This document shows positions 28,110 to 40,708 of a DNA stretch of 64,000 bases, piece by piece (position 1 is the first letter of the stretch; each line of letters begins with the position of its first letter). A program made the translations under genes and the position numbers. The stretch is taken from positions 1 to 64,000 of the forward strand of contig NZ_JAUCRB010000005.1 in NCBI RefSeq assembly GCF_030373985.1. The letters run 5' to 3'. This DNA is from Wolbachia pipientis. Its GTDB lineage: Bacteria > Pseudomonadota > Alphaproteobacteria > Rickettsiales > Anaplasmataceae. The notes beneath the pieces were generated by a model. That model made no database searches. It saw nothing but the letters and a program-made list of their open reading frames with translations, and was not told the origin of the DNA.

Positions 28110-28371
28110 ACCCAATAAGTAAGAACAAAACAGAATTGTTTTGTTTTATAGATGATTACTGTAAAATAATAGATGAAAACTTTGCAAGCAGATTACTACT
28201 AAAAGGCAAAAAACCTATATAGAGTACCAGATAACGTATTCTGAAATTACAACAATAATTCCACTATATCAGTAACCTAGATGTGAAAACTTTAAATCAT
28301 AAGGCTGGGCTAATTCCTTTCAAAAACAAACATTCATACACTTCATAAATGCTTGTAGCTTTGGGTAATCT
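28110..28371 (+). pseudogene. IS982-like transposase 5' relic
   Basis: The plus-strand reading ISKNKTELFCFIDDYCKIID, then ENFASRLLLKGKKPI-stop, then (after frame changes) SEITTIIPLYQ, PRCENFKS and FQKQTFIHFINACSFG follows the N-terminal part of IS982-type transposases. Stops and frameshifts exclude function, and the DDE catalytic part is absent. The assignment is from pattern memory only. Confidence 0.45.
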
Positions 28372-28380
28372 TAAAGAAAG

Positions 28381-29592
28381 CTAATCCTCAATTTTCGATA
28401 TTGCAACTAGCCCAATTAATGCGCAGAAAATCATGTAAAAGCTTGCTGAAGTTTCTTGTCCTGTAAACTTGATTACTGTTGTGCATATAAATGGTGCAAG
28501 GCCACCAAAAAATCCAGCAGCTATATTTCTTGATAAACTAAATCCGCTGTACCGCACCTTTGTTGGAAATAATCCGCACATAAGCGCACTGACAGGACCA
28601 AGCGATGCGGCTATTGGAATTATAAAGAGAACGTGTGCCATTATGGTTAGCAAGTTATCACCACTTAGTATTAGTGAAAAAACTGGATAACTTACTACTA
28701 TAAAAGCCATAAATGCAAATTTCATGACTTTTTTTCTCCCTATCTTATCAGAAAGTATTGCAAATAATATGGTCAATCCTCCGAGTGCAATTTGACTCAG
28801 TATTTCCACTATATAGCTAAAATGAGCATTTATTGATGACGTAAGCACATTGAAAAATACTAAGTATATATAAAGAGATGAATTTTCAACTATGTCAACC
28901 CCTACTGATATCAGAAAAGGTTTTTTATAGCTATTTAATAACTCTTTTAATGGTAACTTAGGTGGATTTTTCTGCTTCTTATACTCCGGACTCTCATTAA
29001 GTATATATCTTGTATATATGCTGATTAATCCCATTCCTAAACTGACAACGAAAGGTAGCCTCCACCCCCAAGACTCAAAATTAGATACTTTCTTGCATAT
29101 GAGTACCACTGTAAGACTTAAGATTGAACCAAGAATTGCACTTAATACTTCAATGCTGCCGAAGAATCCTTTCTTGTTTTTAGTGGCATGCTCTATTAAA
29201 AAAGGTGCATTTCCTGCTTCTCCTCCAAGAGATATCCCTTGCAATAACCTTAAACATACCACCAACATTGATGCTAGTATTCCAACATTTTGATACCCAG
29301 GAACGAAGGCAATTAATACAGTCGATAGAGTCATCAATGTAATAGAGAGCAATAAAGCAACCTTTCTTCCATATTTATCACCAATATGGCCAAATATCGC
29401 AGCGCCGATTGGTCTCATTAAGAAGCCCGCTGCAAACACTCCAAAAGCCTTCAGTACACTAATCAATTGATCATCTGATGGGAAAAAAACACTGCCGATT
29501 ATGCTTATCAGGTGGCCAAAAAGCATATGGTCATACCACAATAAAGTATTACAAATTAAACTCGAGAGTACTACTTTTGTTATTTGTTGCAT
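28381..29592 (-). CDS. MFS transporter, metabolite:H+ symporter (MHS) type, proline/betaine-like
   Basis: At 403 residues it has twelve hydrophobic helices and both copies of the MFS cytoplasmic-loop motif (GHIGDKYGRKVALL about residue 69; LSDKIGRKKVMKF about residue 262). The start WYDHMLFGHL and GISLGGEAGNAPFLIEHA (TM5 region) resemble the ProP/MHS family, which moves proline, betaine, alpha-ketoglutarate or dicarboxylates. Proximity to putA makes proline a reasonable but unproven substrate. The usual ProP C-terminal coiled coil is absent. Confidence 0.88.
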   Translation of the reverse strand: MQQITKVVLSSLICNTLLWYDHMLFGHLISIIGSVFFPSDDQLISVLKAFGVFAAGFLMRPIGAAIFGHIGDKYGRKVALLLSITLMTLSTVLIAFVPGYQNVGILASMLVVCLRLLQGISLGGEAGNAPFLIEHATKNKKGFFGSIEVLSAILGSILSLTVVLICKKVSNFESWGWRLPFVVSLGMGLISIYTRYILNESPEYKKQKNPPKLPLKELLNSYKKPFLISVGVDIVENSSLYIYLVFFNVLTSSINAHFSYIVEILSQIALGGLTILFAILSDKIGRKKVMKFAFMAFIVVSYPVFSLILSGDNLLTIMAHVLFIIPIAASLGPVSALMCGLFPTKVRYSGFSLSRNIAAGFFGGLAPFICTTVIKFTGQETSASFYMIFCALIGLVAISKIED

Positions 29593-29830
29593 AATCTTAC
29601 AGTTTGTTTGATATTATAGCATAATACCTTGCTTTTTCAGATGTGATAAGAAAATGTGAGCGTTGTGTGAATATTATATTAATAATGACATTTCATTAAA
29701 TCTCAATATTTTTATATCCTTGACTATATTCAGTATTTTCATACCATCACCCATATATTCTCATAAAATACCATGCTTCAATGAGAAAGCTATTTTTATC
29801 TGCATAAACAAGGTCTTGCGATAGAATGCT

Positions 29831-30826
29831 ATGACACATATACCAGTTTTATTAAAAGAGATGCTATCACAACTATCACCACAAAATAATGGTATATATG
29901 TGGATGCTACTTTTGGAGCCGGGGGATACAGTAAAGCAATATTGGAGTCAGCTGATTGCAAGGTGTATGCAATTGATAGAGATGAAACGGTTGTTAAATT
30001 TTATGATAACTTAAACATCAAGCATCCAGGCAGAATAGAGCTATTTATTGAAAAATTTAGCAACATAAAAAATATATTAAATAATAATAGCTTTGAGCTA
30101 GAACCCTCTATTATCTCAAAATTTTCTCCTGTCATCCTAGCTGGAGTCCAGAAAAAAAATGTGCGGTCACGCCCTGGAATGACACCAGATGGATCTATTA
30201 ATGTTGTAGATGGAGTTATATTCGACATTGGAGTTTCATCTATGCAGCTTGATAGCGGAGAGAGAGGATTCTCATTTTTACATGATGGTCCGCTTGATAT
30301 GCGCATGGATAACTCTTCCCATATAAGCGCTTCAACATTTGTTAACGCTTTGCGTGAAGAAGAAATTGCAAATGCTATATATAACTACGGAGGCGAGCGT
30401 CATTCTCGCAAAATTGCCAGAGCGATAGTAAACGTACGAAAGAAAAAAACTATCAAAACTACACTTGAACTTGCAGACATTGTGCGTTCCGTGGTATCCC
30501 GTAGAAAAAGCAAGATTGATACTGCGACTAGGACATTTCAGGCAATTAGAATATGGGTAAATGATGAGCTGGAAGAACTTAAAAAGGGCATTAAAGCTGC
30601 ATCTGAAATGCTAAATAAAAATGGCAAACTAATTGTCATCACTTTTCATTCTTTAGAAGACCGTATAGTCAAAACTTTTTTTAAAGATTTATGTGAGCCG
30701 AAATCTGCTGACTTTAAGAGATTTTCTCTTTTAAATAAAAAAGTGATCAAAGCAAGTGCAGAAGAAGTAAATGCAAATCCACGTTCACGTTCAGCAAAGC
30801 TAAGAGCTATACAGAGGTTATCATGA
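29831..30826 (+). CDS. rsmH: 16S rRNA m4C1402 methyltransferase RsmH (with palindromic-element insert)
   Basis: RsmH (MraW) N4-methylates C1402 in the ribosomal P site. The 331 residues contain the SAM-binding DATFGAGGYSKAIL (about 25-38), DGVIFDIGVSSMQLD, RGFSFLHDGPLDMRMD and the C-terminal FHSLEDRIVK and NPRSRSAKLRAI. Between strand segments, residues about 100-119 (VILAGVQKKNVRSRPGMTPD) have no counterpart in the family and correspond to a palindromic element in the DNA. The gene overlaps ftsL by ATGA, the usual dcw order. Confidence 0.96.
   Translation: MTHIPVLLKEMLSQLSPQNNGIYVDATFGAGGYSKAILESADCKVYAIDRDETVVKFYDNLNIKHPGRIELFIEKFSNIKNILNNNSFELEPSIISKFSPVILAGVQKKNVRSRPGMTPDGSINVVDGVIFDIGVSSMQLDSGERGFSFLHDGPLDMRMDNSSHISASTFVNALREEEIANAIYNYGGERHSRKIARAIVNVRKKKTIKTTLELADIVRSVVSRRKSKIDTATRTFQAIRIWVNDELEELKKGIKAASEMLNKNGKLIVITFHSLEDRIVKTFFKDLCEPKSADFKRFSLLNKKVIKASAEEVNANPRSRSAKLRAIQRLS
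30128..30186 (+). repeat. Palindromic element (WPE-like) inside rsmH
   Basis: The stretch begins CCTGTCATCCTAGCTGGAGT and ends GCCCTGGAATGACACC. GTCAT...ATGAC and CTGG...CCAG give partial inverted symmetry. It adds about 20 codons immediately before the conserved VDGVIFDIG segment without breaking the frame. The same start and end occur in murC. Confidence 0.75.
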
Positions 30827-31128
30827 AAGTTTTTTGTATCATTTTGATAACTTCGTTCTTTCTTAGCATTGTAGTCCTATTCAGGGTAAAATCGCACGTT
30901 CAGTCACTAAATAGAGAGCTAATAAGAATAAAACGTGAAATTAAGTTAGTGCAGAGTGACATAAAAGTTTTACAAGCAGAGTGGAGTTATTTGAGTAATC
31001 CAAAAAGGCTTGCAAAGCTTATGGAGGAATACCTAAAAAACAACTCTTTAATACTAGCCAGCCAGTTTAAAGATCTTGACTCTCTAAATGGCCGCAGTGT
31101 GTTAGCACAACTCAAAAACCCGGATTGA
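30823..31128 (+). CDS. ftsL: Cell division protein FtsL
   Basis: A 101-residue bitopic protein with a short N-terminus, one membrane helix (about residues 4-21), then a heptad-rich periplasmic segment (SLNRELIRIKREIKLVQSDI) ending in the L-x-x-P-x-R-L motif (SNPKRLAKLMEEYL). That matches FtsL, a divisome scaffold working with FtsB and FtsQ. Position directly after rsmH, with ATGA overlap, is the classical location. The remaining dcw genes are scattered, as in other Rickettsiales. Confidence 0.85.
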   Translation: MKVFCIILITSFFLSIVVLFRVKSHVQSLNRELIRIKREIKLVQSDIKVLQAEWSYLSNPKRLAKLMEEYLKNNSLILASQFKDLDSLNGRSVLAQLKNPD

Positions 31129-31155
31129 TGACTAATGTACTTTACAAGACTAAAC

Positions 31156-32541
31156 TTAAATATAGAGTAAGTTTTTCAGCATAGCTTTAGTTTTTCTGTA
31201 TGTTTTACTTCTTTCTCTATATTTGACTATAGGCTTGAAAATAAATGGTAATCCTAAAATTGTTGCACTTAAAGCTAGGGTTAAAAGTATACAAAAGGTT
31301 TTATGCTTCCCGTGTAGTTCTTTCAGGTGAAGTAGCAAGAATCTGCAAAACTTTCTATAGTTTTCTTTGATGTCTTTTTTGCTATTAACTTTGCTGATAA
31401 ACGTGTCTATTGCAGTATAACCGTCTTTGCACTTAATACTAAGGTCTGCTCCTTTTTCTATTAGGAGCTGAGCTATATCAAAATGATCCTTTTGAACAGC
31501 AAGGTGCAGAGGTGTAAAACTTGGTTGCTCACAGATATTCATACTAGCTTTAACTGCCAGTAACATTCTCACAATTTTTGTATGGCCTCTTTTAGCTGCT
31601 AAATGCAGAGGAGTTCTGTTACATTTAGTGACAGCATTAACATCTACCTTAAACTTCAATAAGAGCTCGACTGCTTTAGTGTTATCATTATAGCTGGCTT
31701 TATGTAACCGGGCATTACCATTGAAATCTTGATCGTTTGCTTCTATTCCTTTTGAAACAAGAAATGCTACCATTTTCTTATTGTTATGTTCAAGAGCACA
31801 GTCCAATGAATCAAAACCATGGTTGTTTTTTGTACAAATAAATTCTTTAAAGTTGGCCTTTGCTTGCCATTTATTTACAATAAGTTTCACTATTTGCATT
31901 TTGTTGTTATACGCTGCTAGGAAAAGCGTAGTATTATTTTCTACGTTTTTTGCTTCTATGTTTGCCCCTTTCTTTATCAGGTACTCTATAATTTCTGCCC
32001 TACTTTCGTAATGTGCATTACATTGATAAATGGTTAAAAGCAAAGGGGTGTGAAAATTATTGTCTTTACATTCAAGATTTGCTCCGCCATCAATTAAAGC
32101 TTGAACACTTCTTTTGGAGCCATATAGTGAAGCTACGTGAAGAGGGGTATAGCCTACTTGGGCATCTTTTGCATTAACTTTTGCGCCTCTTACTATCAGA
32201 AAATCTATTAACTCCTTATCATCTAGTAGTGCAGCAAGGTGCAGTGAAGTAAATCCATTTTTATCCTTAGAATTAATTGTCAGTTGATTAACAAGAAGTT
32301 AAGCAATTTTCTTGTGCCCATGCATAACAGCATAATGCAGTGGATTTCTACTTTCGTTGTCTATGGCACTAAAATCAGCTTCATGCTCTAACAATGATTT
32401 TACTTTAGCTACATCACCTTCTTTTGTAAATTTATGCAAAAGAGTAATTCCATTTACATCTTTTGAGTTAATATCAAATCCACTCTCTACTAATTGGTTT
32501 ATATCTTCCTCATGCGCCATACCGTTTGAATTTCTAATCAA
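31156..32541 (-). pseudogene. Ankyrin-repeat protein gene interrupted by one in-frame stop
   Basis: A single reading frame of 462 codons carries about ten ankyrin repeats (for example NGITLLHKFTKEGDVAKVKSLL, NGFTSLHLAALLDDKELIDFL, CNRTPLHLAAKRGHTKIVRMLL) and a C-terminal hydrophobic helix (about 20 residues) followed by a basic tail. It is broken only by TAA at 32299-32301, within GHKKIA-stop-LLVNQ, where a lysine codon is expected. Both halves are otherwise intact, so the lesion is recent or bypassed. The first half would yield an 80-residue product. Ankyrin proteins of Wolbachia are candidate host-interaction factors; here membrane anchoring is suggested. Confidence 0.88.
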
Positions 32542-32603
32542 ACCCCTCTCGCATCAATAATATTCTTAATTAATTAAGTTTGAGTGAATCTGCGAGAAGT
32601 ATA

Positions 32604-33064
32604 TTAGACTTCTTGTATACCCATATAACAAACTTTTGACAGAGCATTAGGGTTATCCAGAAACGAAAAAGTTGCTTAACAAGCCTCGGCAACTTCCTTA
32701 TCATGAAACTAAAGCTATTAATTTATTTTCAATTTGTGCAGATTAAACGATGAAAGTACAGCGTAGTTGGTGTATTGTGTTTAATTTTTTGCACTATGTG
32801 CACCTTATATCTTTATAAACCTTACCTAGGGCTCCAGAGATTTTTCCCCTATATAAGCTGAAACGCGCTTATAAAGCGTTTAAGACAGTATAGAACGTCA
32901 AATTGAAGGATTAGAGAGTGAAAACCAGCTATCACGTGATTTCTTTTGCCTTTTTTTCGCTTAGTAAATTTCTTAGCATTTACAGCTAAAGCAATTTAAG
33001 ACACACAAAAAACGCTAATATTTTAAATAATTACCTTTTTTCTAGCTTATGCAAGAAGTCTATT
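32604..33064. repeat. TIR-bounded non-coding element, copy C (MITE-like)
   Basis: About 460 bp between the ankyrin gene and rlpA. The left end TTAGACTTCTTGTATAC and right end GCAAGAAGTCTATTA are inverted repeats of about 13 bases. The interior has no ORF and matches copy D (20752-21306) in reverse orientation, including GTGCAGATT, TTTAATTTTTTGCACTATGTGC, GCGCTTATAAAGCGTTTAAGAC, and TTTTGCCTTTTTTTCGCTTA. A small hairpin CGCTTATAAAGCG lies inside. It ends 30 bases from the rlpA stop. Confidence 0.72.
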
Positions 33065-33093
33065 ATAATTTGCTTGGACAGGAACCAGTGTTT

Positions 33094-33768
33094 TTACTTA
33101 TAACTCACTTTCACGCAATATCGATCGTTCTTAAAAAGCACTCTAACGTTTTTTATTCCTTGATTACGAAGCTTTGATGCGGCTGATTTAGCAGCCTGAG
33201 CGTTTACAAAAAATGCGACATATCCCTTACTTTCTGCACTGTCTTGTTTTGGGTGACGTTTTTGCACTTCTTTTTCATACTGCTTTCTATAATGAGGAGT
33301 TTTTTGTATTAACCGTTCCGACATTTTCCTTAAATACTGAACCTTTACCTTTGCAAGCCCAGATTTATGAAGTCCTAAAACTTTCGCTGCCTTTTCTGAT
33401 AGATCTATTATCCTACCTTCAACAAATGGCCCTCTATCGTTAATCCTTATAACAAGTTTCCTTCCATTTTCTAAGTTAGTGACAAGAACAAAGCAAGGCA
33501 GAGGCAAAGTCTTATGTGCCGCAGAAATTAAGTGACGGTTAAACACTTCACCATTTGCTGTAAGTGTGCCATGATCTTCTATTCCATACCAAGAAGCTAT
33601 TCCTACTTCTTCGTGATGATTACAATGTTTTGGATGATAAGTTATACCATTGACTGTGTAGCTATTACCAATTTTGTAATGACCTGCAGTATCATTACAC
33701 CTACTGCGAAAACCGCAACTACTTATCAAAACAAACATTAGGCATAGAAGGGCTAGATTTTTTATCAT
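33094..33768 (-). CDS. rlpA: Septal ring lytic transglycosylase-like lipoprotein RlpA
   Basis: RlpA-type proteins cleave naked glycan strands at the septum. The 224-residue protein has a lipoprotein signal (lipobox LISSC, Cys18), a double-psi beta-barrel domain ([24 protein letters not shown] to [27 protein letters not shown], about 55-145) with the catalytic-type Asp in RINDRGPF, and a C-terminal SPOR-like segment ([17 protein letters not shown] to YCVKVSY) that would bind denuded peptidoglycan. It is divergent from murC, with 86 bases between the starts. Confidence 0.88.
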   Translation of the reverse strand: MIKNLALLCLMFVLISSCGFRSRCNDTAGHYKIGNSYTVNGITYHPKHCNHHEEVGIASWYGIEDHGTLTANGEVFNRHLISAAHKTLPLPCFVLVTNLENGRKLVIRINDRGPFVEGRIIDLSEKAAKVLGLHKSGLAKVKVQYLRKMSERLIQKTPHYRKQYEKEVQKRHPKQDSAESKGYVAFFVNAQAAKSAASKLRNQGIKNVRVLFKNDRYCVKVSYK

Positions 33769-33854
33769 TGTATTTAGTGAAAGGGTTCGATACCATGAGG
33801 ATTGTAAGTTATACTATAATAAATTTGGTAATAAGTAAACGTTTACTGCCAAAT

Positions 33855-37622
<3,768 letters not shown>

Positions 37623-37994
37623 ATTTCCTATTCAATAGCCATGCAGGTGCTTATAAACTAAATCCTATTGATAGGTCCTACCTAACTTCAGCTTGAGTAG
37701 TTCTTTGTTAAGAATACGGAATTTAGGGATAGAACCTCCCCCATGTAAAAAAGATTCAGGAAAAGTGAGCACACCTTAGACAGAAATGTATGTATCCTTG
37801 CAAGCAATACATTTTTTACTAAATTTGGTTGTTTAATAAAAAAGCCTTCAGGCGGAGATAAATTTTGAGCTTTTCAAACATCTCTACTGTAATTAGAGTA
37901 ACATTGGATAAATAAATAAAGTAATTTTTTATATGGTAGATATCCAGAAATTTTAATTTTGTTTTAGCTATCGGTCAGCTTAAGGTTAAATATC
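37623..37994. other. Intergenic region before ssrA
   Basis: No gene is supported in these 370 bases. On the minus strand a short open run, GGGSIPKFRILNKELL, then KLKLGRTY (about 37740-37660), looks coding-like but has no start and is cut by stops. It could be a relic of an unidentified mobile-element gene. Confidence 0.4.
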
Positions 37995-38023
37995 TTGACA
38001 TTTATTAGACATTACTATATAAT
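37995..38023 (+). promoter_or_regulatory. Consensus sigma-70 promoter of ssrA
   Basis: A perfect -35 hexamer TTGACA (37995-38000) and a perfect -10 hexamer TATAAT (38018-38023) are separated by exactly 17 bases. Transcription would start near 38030, a few bases before the acceptor half of the tmRNA. This is the strongest promoter match I saw in the window and fits a highly expressed stable RNA. Confidence 0.85.
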
Positions 38024-38029
38024 AGCCAT

Positions 38030-38330
38030 GTGCGTTTTATACACTACAGCAATAAAATTACCTTGTAATAGGTGTATTGGACCCGAGGGCAGTGCTCGGC
38101 GCCTCCACCATATTTTTAATTCACATGGGGGCGAATAAGGATCGACATGCATAGTAAAGATGGTAACTTTGCTCGGTTAGACACCACCGCTAAGAGTTCA
38201 TAATTTAAATGCAAACGATAATTTTGCTGCCGATGGTAATGTAGCATTAGCTGCTTAATTTAAGTACTATAATTTCATTACTACAAGCACGGTTCAGGGG
38301 ACACCGGGTAACAGAAGTTCCCCAAGAGTT
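38030..38330 (+). ncRNA. ssrA: Two-piece, circularly permuted tmRNA
   Basis: tmRNA rescues stalled ribosomes and adds a degradation tag. The acceptor half comes first and ends GCGCCTCCACCA (38099-38110), with T-stem CCGAG/CTCGG around a GGCAGTG loop. A 16-base spacer follows. The coding half then starts GGGGGCGAATAAGGATCGAC (38127), whose first seven bases pair with CGCCTCC. The tag frame begins GCA 38211 and reads ANDNFAADGNVALAA, stop 38256-38258. A GGGGA/TCCCC hairpin (about 38297-38323) closes the coding half. The 5' and 3' ends are approximate. sspB begins about 20 bases downstream. Confidence 0.93.
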
Positions 38331-38348
38331 GACGTGTATAAGAGTTAT

Positions 38349-38786
38349 ATGGATAAAGCAGATTACAAGAAATCACTTAACTCTACTAAGTTTCAAGTTA
38401 TCAAAAAGGTTTTAGATATCATATCAGTTAACGGTTTTACTCCGCACTTAGAAATATTATTTTTCACGTACATTAATGGTGTTATCGTGCCAGACTACCT
38501 GAGAAGGTCATACCCTACTCAAATGCTTATTATATTACAGTATCAATTTTATGATTTAAAAGTTTTTGAGGATAAATTTAGAGTCAGTTTAAGTTTCCAT
38601 GGGAAACGGGAGCAAGTCACTATACCATTTTTTGCTATTAATGAGTTTCGTGATAAAGTTTCGGGAGATGTTTTAATATTTGACAAAATCAGCATCAATT
38701 CTGAAAAAGAATATAAAAGTGAAAAATGTACTGAAGAATTACCAAATGGCAGTATTATATCCATAGACCAACTTCGTGATAAGTAG
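38349..38786 (+). CDS. sspB: ClpXP adaptor protein SspB (alphaproteobacterial type)
   Basis: SspB binds the ssrA tag and tethers substrates to ClpX. ATG 38349 gives 145 residues; a GTG at 38334 would overlap the end of ssrA. The core matches the alphaproteobacterial family: FFTYINGVIVPDYLRRSYP, MLIILQYQFYDLKVFEDKF, VSLSFHGKREQVTIPFFAINEFRD. The tail after about residue 110 is variable, with the C-terminus not clearly showing the ClpX-binding peptide. Adjacency to ssrA places tag and adaptor under one promoter region. Confidence 0.9.
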   Translation: MDKADYKKSLNSTKFQVIKKVLDIISVNGFTPHLEILFFTYINGVIVPDYLRRSYPTQMLIILQYQFYDLKVFEDKFRVSLSFHGKREQVTIPFFAINEFRDKVSGDVLIFDKISINSEKEYKSEKCTEELPNGSIISIDQLRDK

Positions 38787-38875
38787 TTGCTTATGAGATG
38801 TTTAAAAGTCTTTTCTCTGGCTTTGACAGAATCTCGTTTGACTTTATTGCTGTATAACAATCATCACTAAAAAAG

Positions 38876-38911
38876 ATCTCTCAAACCTATATAAAAAGGC
38901 TATAGAGAGAT
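38876..38911 (+). terminator. Possible weak terminator after sspB
   Basis: ATCTCTC (38876-38882) and GAGAGAT (38905-38911) form a 7-bp stem around a 22-base AT-rich loop containing further TATA pairing. The following TTTACTTTACC is only moderately T-rich, so this is tentative. The rest of 38787-39096 holds nothing identifiable. Confidence 0.3.
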
Positions 38912-39096
38912 TTACTTTACCTATGACCTGTTTTATTAGTAATAAATTACCAAATACTTTCTCACTTTTTAATTAACTTCATTAAACATTAGAATAATAA
39001 ATTATGTTTATTTAACTCTTGATTAAAATATTAATTGCCTAACAATATAAATTGCTATATTCTCAACTAGTATAATTAAGAATTTAAGTGATTAAT

Positions 39097-40295
39097 ATGC
39101 CAAAATATGCTAAGAAATATACTAATAATATTGCTGAGTCTAATACATTAAGAGTTTACTCTTTCAAAGATAATTCTCAAATTAGAGTGTTTTTCAAAAC
39201 TGTAAATGGAGAATTTGATAGAGTTTTTCGGGACAAAAAGTGACGAAGTTCTTAAATTAAGCTACCAATCTAAAAGGTCATAAAAACAAATTTGCCATTA
39301 GTAAAAATGTAGAACAGTGTATTATTTAAGATATAAAATGTATAAGTAGAATTAATGGCAGATATATAATAAAGAATCTATCACCTGATAAACAATATGA
39401 AGAACTATTTAAAAGTGAGCAAGCCATCCAATCTGATTTAAATAGTTTTATGTCACGCAGCATATCAAAAAGCGTGCACTTGAAAGATAGATTTGAAGAA
39501 ATCTTGGACTTTGACCCCGAAGAAGGGTTATGTCACACGTTAAACTATTTTATTGTTCTATAGGATTGAAGAATAAAGAAGATTTTATTAAGCTTTTCAG
39601 TCTTGACAGTGCTGTATCTGAGCAAGATTTTATAACTTATGTTATTGATAAAAGCGAAAAACAAGCACCTAAATTACTAGCAATACAAATGCTGCTAAAG
39701 TGCTTACTTATTTTTGACGTTCAGAGCATTGACAAACGTGAAGGGTATCCATTTTATACAAACGAAGTAATATCGAACAATCACGTGAAGATTTATCCTT
39801 TATAAGAAGGGCAAGTCCATATTGATCAAGAACGAGTCAACCGTGTCTTAAATGATATAAGAACCGGGCATTACTTAGAATTTAATTTCTCCTGTTATAC
39901 TTATAATAAAAAAGGTAACACTGATAATACTCATTACTCTTCTTATGAAGAAAGTGACAGTGGTGACTCTATAGAGAGTAATGATTATAACGAAGGCGCT
40001 ACATATTATATTCTGGTCTATAAAGCGAGAAAATAGTAAATATGTATTTTTTGATTCTAACAAAGGAGTAATTGGTTTTTGCCCTAACACATGAATTGCT
40101 AACTTAACTTCTGAAGGAACTTTTGAGGTAGTAGAGTTAACTGTAAATTCTTACCCATATGATAAATATATTGAAAATTCTCCGACTTTTCCTGATGGTT
40201 GTGAGATTTTTATTACACTTAGAAACGCAACATCAATGTTAGAGAAAGCTGAAAAATTTTACGAAACAACAAAAGGCATAAGCTCAAAGTTATAG
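39097..40295 (+). pseudogene. Decayed gene of unknown function
   Basis: Coding-like segments follow one another on the plus strand, in changing frames and broken by stops. MPKYAKKYTNNIAESN (39097-39243) is the apparent original start. FEEILDFDPEEG (near 39495) precedes MSHVKLFYCSIGLKNKEDF (39530-39805, 91 codons). After one stop the same frame runs on through EGQVHIDQERVNRVLNDIR to about 40036. A shift leads to ENSKYVFFDSNKGVIGF and ends at 40295 (GISSKL-stop). The whole would have been about 400 residues, acidic and soluble. I recognise no family. Confidence 0.7.
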
Positions 40296-40428
40296 ACATA
40301 CCAGTTAATAAGCAGACTAATAAGTTATTATTTACACCTGTCCTAGTGTAAAAATGAATAATTGTTGTAAGACTTGATTTATACTACGCTACATAATAAA
40401 TTTTAGTGTAAATTAGTGAAGATTAGCT

Positions 40429-40704
40429 ATGCATCCAATCATATACTTACTTAACCTGCTACTTGATCTTTATAGCTTCATTCTAATATGTTGGGTTATC
40501 CTAGATTGGCTAATTAAGCTCAATGTGATAAGCATGTATAACGAAGTCGTAAGCAACGTAATGCACACTTTGAACCGACTCACCCATCTACCACTAAAGG
40601 TTATGAGAAGGTATATACAGCCGTTTAACGGGCTGGATTTGTCTGTAATGGTATTGCTAATAGTAATTCACCTTGTAAAATATACAATAAATTACTACTT
40701 TTAA
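40429..40704 (+). CDS. YggT family membrane protein
   Basis: A 91-residue protein with two hydrophobic segments (about 5-30 and 70-90) separated by a polar loop carrying the family pattern around LTHLPLKVMRRYIQPFNGLDLS, where YggT proteins have a P-x-R-x-x-P-x-x-G-x-D-x-S-type motif. YggT proteins are small inner-membrane proteins of poorly defined role, linked to division or osmotic stress in some bacteria. It lies 4 bases upstream of ftsK, so the two are likely cotranscribed. Confidence 0.85.
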   Translation: MHPIIYLLNLLLDLYSFILICWVILDWLIKLNVISMYNEVVSNVMHTLNRLTHLPLKVMRRYIQPFNGLDLSVMVLLIVIHLVKYTINYYF

Positions 40705-40708
40705 GTAG

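Noticed and set aside
33768-33854. N-terminal extension of MurC
   Set aside because: The extra 29 residues precede the nucleotide-binding GIGGIGM loop without family support and lie in the divergent promoter region with rlpA.
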